NCBI GenBank assembly: GCA_037968895.1
Contig: JBBKWJ010000057.1
Coordinates: forward strand, 1-49,430
Direction: 5' to 3'
Origin: JBBKWJ01 sp037968895
GTDB taxonomy: Bacteria > Actinomycetota > Acidimicrobiia > Acidimicrobiales > SZUA-35
Length of the DNA: 49,430 nucleotides
The notes under the pieces are model-generated. The model worked only from the letters and a program-made list of their open reading frames with translations. It did not search any database and was not told the DNA's origin. Of the stretch, positions 17,215-26,328 are shown piece after piece (the first letter of the stretch is position 1; every line of letters starts with the position of its first letter). Position numbers and translations under genes: made by a program.

Positions 17215-18399
17215 ATGGCTGGTTCGTATATCGTCTCTGGAGCTCGTACTCCGGTTGGCAAGCTGTCTGGGGCCTTTGCCTCAATGGCGGCCACTGACCT
17301 TGGTGGCCTTGCCATCGCCGAAGCGTTGGCTCGCGCTGGAGTTCCGCCGGAAGGCGTTGACTACGTCTACATGGGTCAGGTTTTGCAGGCAGGAACGGGA
17401 CAGATCACGGCTCGCCGTGCCGCGGTCAACGCAGGCATCCCCATGTCCGTTCCGGCCACCACGATCAACAAGGTCTGTCTGTCTGGACTCAACACGATCT
17501 ACCTCGCCGACCAGATGATCGCGGCTGGCGAGGCCGATGTTGTGGTTGCGGGAGGCATGGAGTCGATGACCAACGCCCCCTATCTATTGCCGGGCGCTCG
17601 GGCCGGCTACCGAGCCGGCGACAAGTCGGTTGTCGACTCGATGATGTACGACGGGTTGTTCTGCGCCTTCGATGCCTGCGCCATGGGCGCGGGAACCGAA
17701 AAGTATGCGGCCTCCGCGGGCCTGGCTCGCGAGCCACAGGATGCGTTCTCGGCTCAGTCTCACGACCGAGCCGCCGCCGCCCAGAAGGCAGGCATCTTGG
17801 CCGATGAGATTGCGCCGGTTGCTGTGCCCCAGCGCCGGGGCGAACCCGTTGTTGTTGAGCATGATGAGGGAATTAGGCCCGGCACGACGGCTGAGTCTCT
17901 CGGTCAGCTGAGGCCGGCGTTCGATTCGTCTGGCAATATCACTGCGGGCAACGCCTCACAGATTTCCGACGGGGGTTCGGCGCTCATCGTCATGAGCGAA
18001 GCAGCCGTTGAGAAGTATGGAGTCACTCCACTTGGTCAGGTTGTGGGATTCGGTCAGGTGGCGGGGCCTGATGCCTCGCTATTGACCCAGCCGAGCCGGG
18101 CCATCTTGGCCGCCCTTGAGCGCTCGGGCGGTTCAGTAGGTGACATCGGCCTTTTTGAGCTCAATGAAGCCTTCGCTGCAGTGGCCCTCGCGAGCATGTC
18201 CGACCTCGGAATCTCTGACGACATCGTGAACGTCAACGGCGGCGCAATAGCGCTCGGTCATCCAATCGGGGCGAGTGGAAACCGGCTCGCCCTCACCCTG
18301 CTTATGCAGATGCGACGTGATGGCGTTGATCTGGGCGCCGCTGCGCTTTGTGGCGGAGGCGGCCAAGGCGACGCACTATTGGTTCGACGAGTCTCGTAA
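17215..18399 (+). CDS. Acetyl-CoA C-acetyltransferase (thiolase)
   Basis: A 394-residue thiolase. The nucleophile is C88 in NKVCLSG, followed by NEAFA at about 317-321, H349 in GGAIALGHPIGASG and C379 in CGGGGQG, so all catalytic parts are present. It condenses two acetyl-CoA to acetoacetyl-CoA or cleaves 3-ketoacyl-CoA. GGGAGG lies 5 nt before the ATG. It lies close to ccr and the epimerase (one divergent operon away), which suggests that it supplies acetoacetyl-CoA to the ethylmalonyl-CoA route. A beta-oxidation role is also possible. The reductase and crotonase steps between the thiolase and Ccr are not in this window. Confidence 0.94.
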   Translation: MAGSYIVSGARTPVGKLSGAFASMAATDLGGLAIAEALARAGVPPEGVDYVYMGQVLQAGTGQITARRAAVNAGIPMSVPATTINKVCLSGLNTIYLADQMIAAGEADVVVAGGMESMTNAPYLLPGARAGYRAGDKSVVDSMMYDGLFCAFDACAMGAGTEKYAASAGLAREPQDAFSAQSHDRAAAAQKAGILADEIAPVAVPQRRGEPVVVEHDEGIRPGTTAESLGQLRPAFDSSGNITAGNASQISDGGSALIVMSEAAVEKYGVTPLGQVVGFGQVAGPDASLLTQPSRAILAALERSGGSVGDIGLFELNEAFAAVALASMSDLGISDDIVNVNGGAIALGHPIGASGNRLALTLLMQMRRDGVDLGAAALCGGGGQGDALLVRRVS

Positions 18400-18616
18400 C
18401 AATTGTTTGTTGGCCATTTTCGGCTCCAGCACTGGGGCTGAGAACAAATTTTGAGACATGACTTGCGTCACGTTGGCATCTGGTTGTAACGTAATCGTAA
18501 TCAAAGTTTCCGGCTACGAAATCTGTATTCGCGGGAACGATTAGACCACCGGGTCGGTGACTCCTCTCCCCACCGATCCGGTCGTCGCGAGCGGGTTCGC
18601 GTCCACCCAGTCTTGC

Positions 18617-19222
18617 TTACGAGAGTGCCTGACGCCCTTCGAGGGCACGACCGAGAGTGACTTCGTCGGCATATTCAAGATCGCCGCCGACTGGCAGACC
18701 CGATGCGAGTCGAGTGACCGTGACCTCAAATGGTTTGAGGACCTTGGACGCGATGAACGCCGCGGTGGTTTCGCCCTCGATGTTTGGGTTCATGCACAGA
18801 ATCACCTCGGTGATCTCGTCGCTGGCAATACGAAGTGCCAGCTCGCGGATTTTGAGGCGATCGGGCCCGATGCCCTCGAGCGGATTAATTGCCCCGAGCA
18901 GCACGTGATACCGCCCCCGGAAGGCGCCGGTTTTCTCAATCGCAGCTATGTCTTTCGGCTCCTCGACTACGCACAACACATGCTGGTCGCGGCGAGGGTC
19001 GAGGCAAATTGCGCACTCCGGTCCCTCTGCGATATTGAAACAGATCTCGCAGAACGCGACCCGATCTTTCATTGCGATCACTGCATCGGCGAGGCGGACG
19101 GCGTCGACTCTGTCTGCCTTGAGAAGGTGAAACGCGATGCGCTGGGCCGATTTCGGCCCAACCCCTGGCAATCGCCCCAGTTCGTCGATCAGAACTTCGA
19201 CCGGTTTGGCAAAGACGCTCAC
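18617..19222 (-). CDS. recR: Recombination mediator protein RecR
   Basis: A 201-residue RecR, which works with RecF/RecO to load RecA on gapped DNA. An N-terminal helix-hairpin-helix (LGRLPGVGPKSAQRIAFHLL) is followed by the zinc finger C-x2-C (CEIC) and C-x2-C (CAIC), then a Toprim domain with VVEEPKDIAAIE and NPNIEGETTAAFIA, and the C-terminal LPVGGDLEYADEVTLGRAL motif. The length matches the family. It overlaps the ybaB stop/start by 4 nt, in the usual dnaX-ybaB-recR order. Antisense open frames over this gene are shadows. Confidence 0.96.
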   Translation of the reverse strand: MSVFAKPVEVLIDELGRLPGVGPKSAQRIAFHLLKADRVDAVRLADAVIAMKDRVAFCEICFNIAEGPECAICLDPRRDQHVLCVVEEPKDIAAIEKTGAFRGRYHVLLGAINPLEGIGPDRLKIRELALRIASDEITEVILCMNPNIEGETTAAFIASKVLKPFEVTVTRLASGLPVGGDLEYADEVTLGRALEGRQALS

Positions 19223-19551
19223 GCTCCGCCGAGCATCCCGCCGAGTGCGCCGAGGTCGAGGTCGCCCATCGAATCGGACTGGAGTTCCATGACCTTTGCG
19301 CCCGCGTCACGAAGAGCGGCCAGGATGAGTTCTTCGAGAAGTTCGACGTCTTCGGGGTCGACGACGTCGGGGGCGATCGACACACCAATAAACGAGCCAG
19401 CGCCTGTCATCGTGATGCCAACCTTGCCGCCACCAGCGGTGCCAGTGACCTCTACTTCGGCCTGCGCATCTTGGGCCGCTTGCAGTTGCTCCTGCATGGC
19501 CTGGGCCTGCTGGAGCAGTGCGCCGATATCGAATCCACCTTCATCAGACAT
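19219..19551 (-). CDS. YbaB/EbfC nucleoid-associated protein
   Basis: A 110-residue small DNA-binding protein. A helical N-terminal part (IGALLQQAQAMQEQLQAAQ) is followed by the beta core EVTGTAGGGKVGITMTGAG, then DPEDVELLEELILAALRDA as the next helix, and a Gly-rich C-terminus. It forms a tweezer-like dimer in known relatives and is nearly always encoded between dnaX and recR, as here. The start is about 47 nt after the dnaX stop and its stop overlaps the recR start by 4 nt. Its precise role in repair or gene regulation is not shown by the sequence. Confidence 0.95.
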   Translation of the reverse strand: MSDEGGFDIGALLQQAQAMQEQLQAAQDAQAEVEVTGTAGGGKVGITMTGAGSFIGVSIAPDVVDPEDVELLEELILAALRDAGAKVMELQSDSMGDLDLGALGGMLGGA

Positions 19552-19598
19552 GTTTCTTCTCTTTCTGCGGTTTGGCGTTGTTGGGTCTTGGGACTGCG

Positions 19599-21470
19599 TT
19601 AGCTCGGAGGAGCGTCGATGACTTTCGAGCCAGGGAACGCTTCGCTAAGCCGGTCAATGCTGTTTGCGGCCATGTCGGGGGCGTTCTGGAGTGCCGCGAC
19701 GTCGCCGATCTCAGTCGGGTCATCTTCGACCACAGGATCCGGGGTTGACGACTCAGTCGGTGCGGGTGGGGCATTGGAGCCGTCAACAATGAGATTGATG
19801 GTGATGGTCTGCCCAAACCGATTGCCGACGGCTGTTTCGACATCGACACGAACCTCTTCGCAACGATCGATCATGTGAGCGTTCGGTAGGCCAAAGGAGA
19901 CAGTTGAGCCTTCGACACTGGTGAAGTGGCCGGTCTTGAAACGAGCTCTGACCCGTTGTGAGGAGTCGGCGAGCAACGACTCGAACTGCTCGTTGAGCGA
20001 CTCGAGCGTCAGCACACCGCCACCGCCGAATGGCGCCGCGACGGGGAGTTCGGCCGGGGCGACCTCTGTGGTAGCTGGAGCTTGTTCAGGAGCATTGATG
20101 TCGTCGGAGTTGGCGGCCGCGGCTTCGCGTGCGGCCAACGCTTGGCGTGCCGCAAGGGCTGGCCCGACTCGGTTAACGTCGGCACCAGGCACTGGTGCGG
20201 CCTCGACCGGGGCTTGCACCGTAGGCCGTGGCACCGCAGGGATGGCACCCGAAGATGATGTCGGGGCTGGCACACCGGGTGCAGGGGCCGGGGCAGCCAC
20301 GGGAGCAGGCGTAGCCACGGGAGCAGGTGCAGCTACGGGAGCAGGAGCCAACGGGGCAGCGCCAGACAAGAGTCTTGCGACTTGTTGCTCAAGGACTTCG
20401 ATGCGCTGGAGGAGGGCGGCGGTGTCGTGACCATCTCGGCGGGCCAACCGAAGTAGTGCGACTTCGAGGGGAACCCGAGGGTCGGCGGCTTGACGCATTT
20501 CGACCAGAGCTTGCCCCACAGCTTCGAGGCTGCGGGTGAGCGTCGCTGGGCCGAGATTCTGGGCAAGTTCGCCAGCCTGGGTCTGAGCTGCGCCGCTGAG
20601 GTAGGTGAGGTCTGCGCCCATTGACGAGAGGAACGCGTTTCGCATTGTCTCGATGGTTTCTTCGCCGATGGTTCGGGCCTCAAGACCGTTTTCCATGGCG
20701 TGTTGCACACCGCTAATCGCAGCGGCAGGGTCGCCGGCGCCGATGGCAAGAGCGAGCTGGTGGCCGACGTCGTTCGATTCGGGAACGCCGCCTGCGGCAG
20801 CTACGAGGTCGAGGGCAGAGAGAGTGTCGCGGGCAGAGCCGCCGCCTTGTCGAAGGGCGTATTGGATACCGGCTTCGTCGACATTTAGCTCGGCATCGGC
20901 AATGAGGAAGCGGAGGTGCGCCTCGAGCTCATCAGCGGGGAGAAGGTGAAATTCGAAGTGCTGGGTGCGGCTTCGGATGGTCGGAACGACCTTGTGAGGC
21001 TCGGTAGTTGCGAGAACGAAGACGACGTGGGGTGGTGGTTCTTCAAGCGTCTTAAGGAGGGCGTTTTCGGCCCCCGTGCTGAGCATGTGGACCTCATCGA
21101 GGATGTACACCTTGGTGCGGCCCGGCGAGCCGAGCGCAACCTTCGCGATGAGGTCTCTGACGTCGTCAACCTTGTTGTTCGAGGCGGCGTCGAGTTCGTG
21201 CAGGTCGAATGAACGGCCGGCTTCGATGTCGAGACAGCTTTTGCAGGTGCAATCTGGTTCACCGTTTACGACGTTTTCGCAGTTGAGCGCCTTCGCAACA
21301 ATGCGAGCCATTGAGGTCTTGCCAGTGCCGCGGGGCCCACTGAAGAGGTACGCGTGGCTGTGGCGGTCTTCAGAGATCGCCGTTTGCAGGGCATGCACGA
21401 CGTGCTGTTGCCCGACGATTTCGGAGAACTTCTGTGATCGATATCTGCGGTAGAGGGATTGGTACGCCAC
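19599..21470 (-). CDS. dnaX: DNA polymerase III subunits gamma and tau
   Basis: A 623-residue DnaX clamp-loader ATPase. The Walker A motif is GPRGTGKT (45-52), the Walker B region DEVHML (125-130), and the arginine/sensor motif LATTEPHKVVPTIRSR follows. Zinc ligands C64, C74, C76 and C79 are present, in a slightly unusual spacing. A Pro/Ala-rich linker repeats APVAAPAPVATPAPV (about 377-400), before a tau-type C-terminal domain. No evident slippery heptamer for gamma production is seen. The start is GTG 21470, with a TAGGCT box exactly 6 nt before it and no Shine-Dalgarno, so the message is probably leaderless. It is the first gene of dnaX-ybaB-recR. Confidence 0.95.
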   Translation of the reverse strand: MAYQSLYRRYRSQKFSEIVGQQHVVHALQTAISEDRHSHAYLFSGPRGTGKTSMARIVAKALNCENVVNGEPDCTCKSCLDIEAGRSFDLHELDAASNNKVDDVRDLIAKVALGSPGRTKVYILDEVHMLSTGAENALLKTLEEPPPHVVFVLATTEPHKVVPTIRSRTQHFEFHLLPADELEAHLRFLIADAELNVDEAGIQYALRQGGGSARDTLSALDLVAAAGGVPESNDVGHQLALAIGAGDPAAAISGVQHAMENGLEARTIGEETIETMRNAFLSSMGADLTYLSGAAQTQAGELAQNLGPATLTRSLEAVGQALVEMRQAADPRVPLEVALLRLARRDGHDTAALLQRIEVLEQQVARLLSGAAPLAPAPVAAPAPVATPAPVAAPAPAPGVPAPTSSSGAIPAVPRPTVQAPVEAAPVPGADVNRVGPALAARQALAAREAAAANSDDINAPEQAPATTEVAPAELPVAAPFGGGGVLTLESLNEQFESLLADSSQRVRARFKTGHFTSVEGSTVSFGLPNAHMIDRCEEVRVDVETAVGNRFGQTITINLIVDGSNAPPAPTESSTPDPVVEDDPTEIGDVAALQNAPDMAANSIDRLSEAFPGSKVIDAPPS

Positions 21471-21476
21471 GCAAAG

Positions 21477-21482
21477 AGCCTA
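21477..21482 (-). promoter_or_regulatory. Putative -10 box of dnaX (TAGGCT)
   Basis: TAGGCT on the minus strand is followed by six bases and the GTG of dnaX. No Shine-Dalgarno is seen. Confidence 0.45.
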
Positions 21483-21549
21483 GTGGTCTGGGCGTCGACC
21501 TTGGCCCCATCCCTAAGCAGCCGAACGCTCAAGCCCCGGAAAAGGCAAA

Positions 21550-21685
21550 CGCCTGTCCTCTCAAGTGGCGGCCAGACGACCTGCGGCGCTCCGAAACGTC
21601 CGCTGAGAGCTGCTGCCTTCCGGCCCTGACTCGGTTCACGGGTTTCAGTCGCACAGGGTCCGACCACCACCTGAGAAGACAGGCG
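21550..21685 (-). ncRNA. ffs: Signal recognition particle RNA (4.5S-type)
   Basis: On the minus strand the conserved domain IV is present around 21610-21640: GTCAGGGCCGGAAGGCAGCA, with the GGAA tetraloop and the asymmetric AGCAG side. The 5' and 3' flanks pair over about 28 bp (5' arm from 21685, 3' arm to 21550) with several G-U wobbles, which gives a single long rod. This places the ends at about 136 nt, longer than the roughly 100-115 nt typical of small bacterial SRP RNAs. The ends are therefore estimates. It lies just upstream of dnaX, which is a common location. Any long open frame across it is spurious. Confidence 0.88.
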
Positions 21686-21794
21686 GAAAAGGTAATGTAC
21701 ACGATCTGAAGAGCGGTCACTCCCCGCTAGTCTAGTTGCTCGGCAACAACATCTCTGATGGACTTGCTGGCAACACCGGGTGCTCGCATCCAAT

Positions 21795-21879
21795 GGAGGA
21801 GTACGAAAGCGGCCGAACCGGCACGCTTGGAAAGCGTGTGAAGGGAAACCTTCCGTGGGTTCGAATCCCACCTCCTCCG
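21795..21879 (+). tRNA. tRNA-Ser (anticodon GGA)
   Basis: The acceptor arm GGAGGAG (21795-21801) pairs with CTCCTCC (21872-21878), with discriminator G21879. The anticodon arm is CACGC-TTGGAAA-GCGTG, so the anticodon is GGA, reading UCC and UCU. A long variable arm (AAGG-GAAA-CCTT) marks it as a class II serine tRNA. The T arm is GTGGG-TTCGAAT-CCCAC. The 3' CCA is not encoded (GCG follows). It is 85 nt long and points away from dnaX. Confidence 0.96.
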
Positions 21880-21881
21880 CG

Positions 21882-22060
21882 TGAACCCTTCGGGTTCAAA
21901 TGAGATTTTGTCTGACGACAAAACTCCAGCCGGTTTCAGTTCTGACGAACTGAAGCCCTTACCAAGTTCCAGCGCTAGCGCGCTGGAACTTTCGAGTTTT
22001 CATCGGTGGCATTGTTCATTTCATCCAATGCGACCCGTTTCTGGGTCGGATTGGATGAAA
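21882..22060. repeat. Five consecutive hairpins downstream of tRNA-Ser
   Basis: Five back-to-back inverted repeats fill the gap between tRNA-Ser and sufR. H1 is 21882-21888/21892-21898 (7 bp). H2 is 21906-21912/21917-21923 (7 bp, loop TGAC). H3 is 21932-21942/21947-21957 (11 bp, loop TGAC). H4 is 21965-21975/21980-21990 (11 bp, loop TAGC). H5 is 22019-22029/22050-22060 plus 22031-22036/22043-22048 (17 bp with one mismatch). No convincing gene lies here. H1 could help terminate the tRNA transcript. Confidence 0.8.
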
Positions 22061-22087
22061 CGAATAGCAGGCAGGGCGCTTGGCTAG

Positions 22088-22726
22088 CTAGCTGGCGAAG
22101 CGGATGTCGTAGGTGCAGGTGTGGGCGCCCGCCGTCTTGTGCGTCACCCGATCGACGGTGGCGTCTGGCAGAAGATCGCCGATGAAGGCGAGCTCAGATG
22201 CGCAGGCCTGCCGGTAACGGTTGGCAAGGTTCCAGATGGCACAACTGTGGAGGTTGAGGCGGTAATGCCCGTTGTCGACCCTTGTGAAGTCGGCGAGGTA
22301 GCCCTGTTCGTCTAGAAGATCGGCCACGATGTCGACGCATTCGTCGATCGGCTTCCCGGCAACACGCGCTCGAGCATCGTCGACGAGCCGTTTCCGGCGG
22401 CGGTCAAAAATGCGATCGATCAGATCGGGGTCTTCTTCTTCGACCTGCTCCAAGATGTCGATCGAGAACTTGGTATCGCTGGCCGAGAACAGGGATTCAC
22501 TCCGCTCAGTGGCGTGGTACGACGAGGCAGGACGTCCCGGCTGTCCGTGTTGCTGGCGAGTGGCGACAACTCCGGCGGAGCGTAAGACACCAAGGTGTTG
22601 TCTGACCGCACTGGAAGAGATGCCGAGCTTGGTGGCGAGCTCTTCGGCGGTTGCCTCGCCGAGCCGCTTCAGGGCGACGAGAACGCTGCGCTGCGTGGGC
22701 GAGAGCTCGGCGACCGAAGTGTCCAT
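22088..22726 (-). CDS. sufR: SufR-type iron-sulfur-sensing repressor
   Basis: A 212-residue regulator facing sufB. The N-terminal winged helix-turn-helix (about 8-70) contains GEATAEELATKLGISSSAVRQHLGVL. The C-terminal half carries three Cys in the spacing C-x12-C-x28-C. This agrees with the actinobacterial SufR proteins, where (as recalled) three Cys help ligate a 4Fe-4S cluster; the fourth Cys of the cyanobacterial motif is Ala here. It should repress the suf operon when its cluster is intact. The start is ATG 22726, with TACGTT exactly 6 nt upstream; an in-frame GTG lies at 22732. It may be autoregulated through the shared spacer. Confidence 0.9.
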   Translation of the reverse strand: MDTSVAELSPTQRSVLVALKRLGEATAEELATKLGISSSAVRQHLGVLRSAGVVATRQQHGQPGRPASSYHATERSESLFSASDTKFSIDILEQVEEEDPDLIDRIFDRRRKRLVDDARARVAGKPIDECVDIVADLLDEQGYLADFTRVDNGHYRLNLHSCAIWNLANRYRQACASELAFIGDLLPDATVDRVTHKTAGAHTCTYDIRFAS

Positions 22727-22732
22727 TGCCAC

Positions 22733-22738
22733 AACGTA
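22733..22738 (-). promoter_or_regulatory. Putative -10 box of sufR (TACGTT)
   Basis: TACGTT on the minus strand is followed by six bases and the ATG of sufR, with no Shine-Dalgarno. Confidence 0.4.
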
Positions 22739-22763
22739 TCACCGACGCCGACCTTAATTGGAG

Positions 22764-22787
22764 TTTCGCAAGGTGTATCTTCCGAAA
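22764..22787. promoter_or_regulatory. Candidate SufR operator (24-bp dyad)
   Basis: The dyad reads TTTCG-C-AAG-GTGTAT-CTT-C-CGAAA. Eight of nine positions per half-site are symmetric. It lies between the divergent sufR and sufB starts, where SufR would be expected to bind. Confidence 0.6.
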
Positions 22788-22859
22788 AGGCATTGAGATC
22801 AGTTGAAAGACGCTAGCCTTCCCCTACGAAATGTTCTTCGACAGCCAAAAGGAATTCTG

Positions 22860-24301
22860 ATGAGCGAAGCTCTTCGATCTATCGAGGAAATGACCGAGGC
22901 GAGTTACGAGTACGGGTTCAGTTCTGACCTCGATACCGACATCGCCCCTCCCGGTCTCACCGAGGACACCGTCCGCCTCATCTCGTCGAAGAAGGACGAA
23001 CCAGAGTGGTTGCTCGAGTGGCGTCTAAAGGCCTTCGAGGCTTGGAAGTCGATGGAAGAGCCCGATTGGGCCAAGCTCGAGATCAACCCGATTGACTATC
23101 AGGCGCTGAGCTACTGGGCGGCCCCCAAGAACAAGCCAGTGCTCGACAGCATGGACGATGTCGATCCCGACATCCGAGAGATGTTCGACAAGCTCGGCAT
23201 CCCGCTGCATGAGCAGAAGATGATGAGCAACGTCGCCATCGACGCCGTTGTCGATTCGGTTTCGGTTGTGACGACATTCAAAGAGACGCTCGCTGAAGCT
23301 GGGGTCATCTTTTCTTCATTCTCCGAAGCGGTACGAGACCACCCCGAATTGGTTCGTGAGCACCTTGGGTCGGTGGTGCCGGTTCGAGACAACTACTTCG
23401 CGGCGCTCAACTCGGCGGTATTCTCCGACGGCTCGTTCTGCTACATCCCGAAGGGCGTCCGCTGCCCAATGGAGCTCTCGACCTACTTCCGGATCAATTC
23501 CCAGAACACCGGCCAGTTCGAGCGCACGCTCATCGTGGCCGAAGACGACTCGCACGTGTCATACCTCGAGGGTTGCACCGCACCCCAGCGAGACGAAAAC
23601 CAGTTGCACGCTGCGGTCGTTGAACTAGTGGCCAAAGATCGTGCCGAGATCAAGTACTCGACGGTCCAAAACTGGTATCCGGGCGATGAGAACGGGATTG
23701 GTGGTATCTACAACTTTGTGACCAAGCGAGGTCGAGCCCACACCGACGCCAAGATCTCTTGGACCCAGGTCGAAACCGGTTCCGCCATTACCTGGAAGTA
23801 CCCAAGCGTCATTCTCCAAGGTGATCGTTCGGTCGGTGAGTTCTACTCCGTCGCCCTGTCAACCAAGCGTCAGCAGGCTGACACCGGCACCAAGATGATC
23901 CACATCGGTGCCGACACCACGAGCTCAATCATCTCGAAGGGCATCTCGGCCGGCCGTGGCCAAAACACTTACCGCGGTCTGGTGAAGGTGATGCGCTCGG
24001 CAGAGAATGCACGGAACTACACCCAGTGCGATTCGTTGCTGCTCGGTCCCGATTGCGGGGCCCACACAATCCCGTACATCGAAGTGAAGAACGCGAGTGC
24101 CCAGATTGAGCACGAGGCCTCAACCTCGACGGTCGGAGAAGACCAGCTCTACTACTGCCGGCAGCGTGGCATGACAGAAGAAGATGCGATGTCGATGATC
24201 GTCAACGGCTTTTGCCGTGAGGTCTGTAACGAACTCCCAATGGAGTTCGCCGTTGAAGCTCAGCGTCTGCTGAGCGTTAGTTTGGAAGGAAGTGTCGGCT
24301 G

Positions 24302-24302
<1 letters not shown>
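22860..24302 (+). CDS. sufB: Fe-S cluster assembly scaffold SufB
   Basis: The 480-residue SufB, central scaffold of the SufBCD complex that builds iron-sulfur clusters. Family motifs are clear: EPEWLLEWRLKAFEAWKSM, YIPKGVRCPMELSTYFRIN, SYLEGCTAPQRDENQLHAAV and GPDCGAHTIPYIEVKNA, followed by the EHEAS/VGEDQL segment. The Cys and Glu in the last two motifs correspond, as I recall, to the residues essential in the E. coli protein (C405, E434). The ATG at 22860 was chosen because AGGA lies before it; a longer TTG-started frame is not SufB-like. The stop overlaps the sufC ATG by 1 nt (TGATG). Confidence 0.97.
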
Positions 24303-25080
<778 letters not shown>

Positions 25081-25084
<4 letters not shown>

Positions 25085-26328
25085 CCGCTAGCTCCCTCAT
25101 TACTCCCGGCGCGCATCCAGCGTCAGTCGCAGTTCTCGATCGGATCGGTTCAATCGAACTCCCGACCAAGCGCAATGAAGCGTGGCGCTATGCGCCCCAC
25201 GCCAAGCTTGCGAAGTTGTCGTTCGGTCCCTCTGTCTCTCCGGCCCCTTCGGTGCCGGCCGAGGTTGAACAGCAGATCCCCGTGCTCGACGGTCCCACGA
25301 TCGTGATCGTCAACGGCGTCGTCGACTCCGAGCAATCGAAGCTCGATCAACTGCCAACAGGCCTGAGCGTGTCGACGCTCGCCGAGGTGGCAGCGAACGA
25401 GCCAGAGCGACTTGACGGGCACTTCAAACCCACCACCGACGACGCGTTCGCTGCGGCCAACATCGCCTTCGGCACTGACGGAGCGGTCATGACCGTTGGG
25501 GAAGGCGTCCGGCTCGACGCACCCATCCACATCGTCAACATCTCGATTCCGGGAGAGACACACAACGCAGCCTGTGCCGGTGTTGTGATCGATCTCGGAA
25601 CAGCAAGCTCGGCCACGGTGGTCGAGACCAGAATCGGTAGTGGCGAAGGAGTGATTGGCGGCTCGAACACGCGGACCACCATCACGTTGGCCGCCAATGC
25701 TTCTCTGGAACACATCGTGCTCCAAGACCTTCCCATCTCGCAGATCCAGCTCAGCACCGTGGGCGTGACCCAAGCCGAGGGAAGCGAGTTTGTAGGCCGA
25801 TCATTCAATATCGGCGCATCGTTCGGTCGTCTCGAATACCTCGTCGATCTGGCCGCTGATGGCGCCAGAGTAGACCTGTCCGGTTTGTTCTTCGGACGCG
25901 GCGATCAAGTGCTCGATCAGCAGATCACGGTCATCCACGGGGCACTCGATGGGGTAAGCACCCAGTCCTATCGTGGAGTCCTCGACGACAACAGCGTCGG
26001 AGTGTTCAACGGTGGTATCGATGTGCGCCCCGGTGCGAACGGCACCGACGCTGCCCAGTCGAACGCGAACCTATTGCTGTCTGATCGGGCCGAGATCAAC
26101 ACCCAACCTCGGCTCGAAATCCTTGCCGACGAAGTTGCTTGCAAGCATGGAGCGACGGTTGGGCAACTTGACGAAACGGCGCTCTACTACATGCGTTCGC
26201 GTGGCATTCCAGCCGATGAAGCACGTCGCCTGCTGATCGATGCCTTCGCCGACCAGACACTTGAAGGGGTTGGGATCGAGACGATCCGGTCCTGGGTGCG
26301 TGAACGTTTGGGGCACACTGATGGGTGA
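25081..26328 (+). CDS. sufD: Fe-S cluster assembly protein SufD
   Basis: A 415-residue SufD, the partner of SufB in the scaffold complex. The N-terminus has the helical motif PTKRNEAWRYAPHAKLAKL, the middle is the long beta-helix typical of SufB/D, and the C-terminal part shows ACKHGATVGQLDETALYYMRSRGI, whose His corresponds (as recalled) to H360, needed for iron entry in E. coli. It starts with GTG, overlapping sufC by 4 nt (GTGA). The stop overlaps the next gene by 8 nt. It is shorter than SufB and lacks the SufB-only Cys region, as expected. Confidence 0.96.

Noticed and set aside
18557..19621. Long plus-strand open frame across recR and ybaB
   Set aside because: It is antisense to two well-recognised genes, its protein has no family pattern and it has an unusual composition.
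21434..21709. Open frame overlapping the SRP RNA
   Set aside because: The conserved SRP RNA core explains the sequence; the frame has no start signal and no family match.
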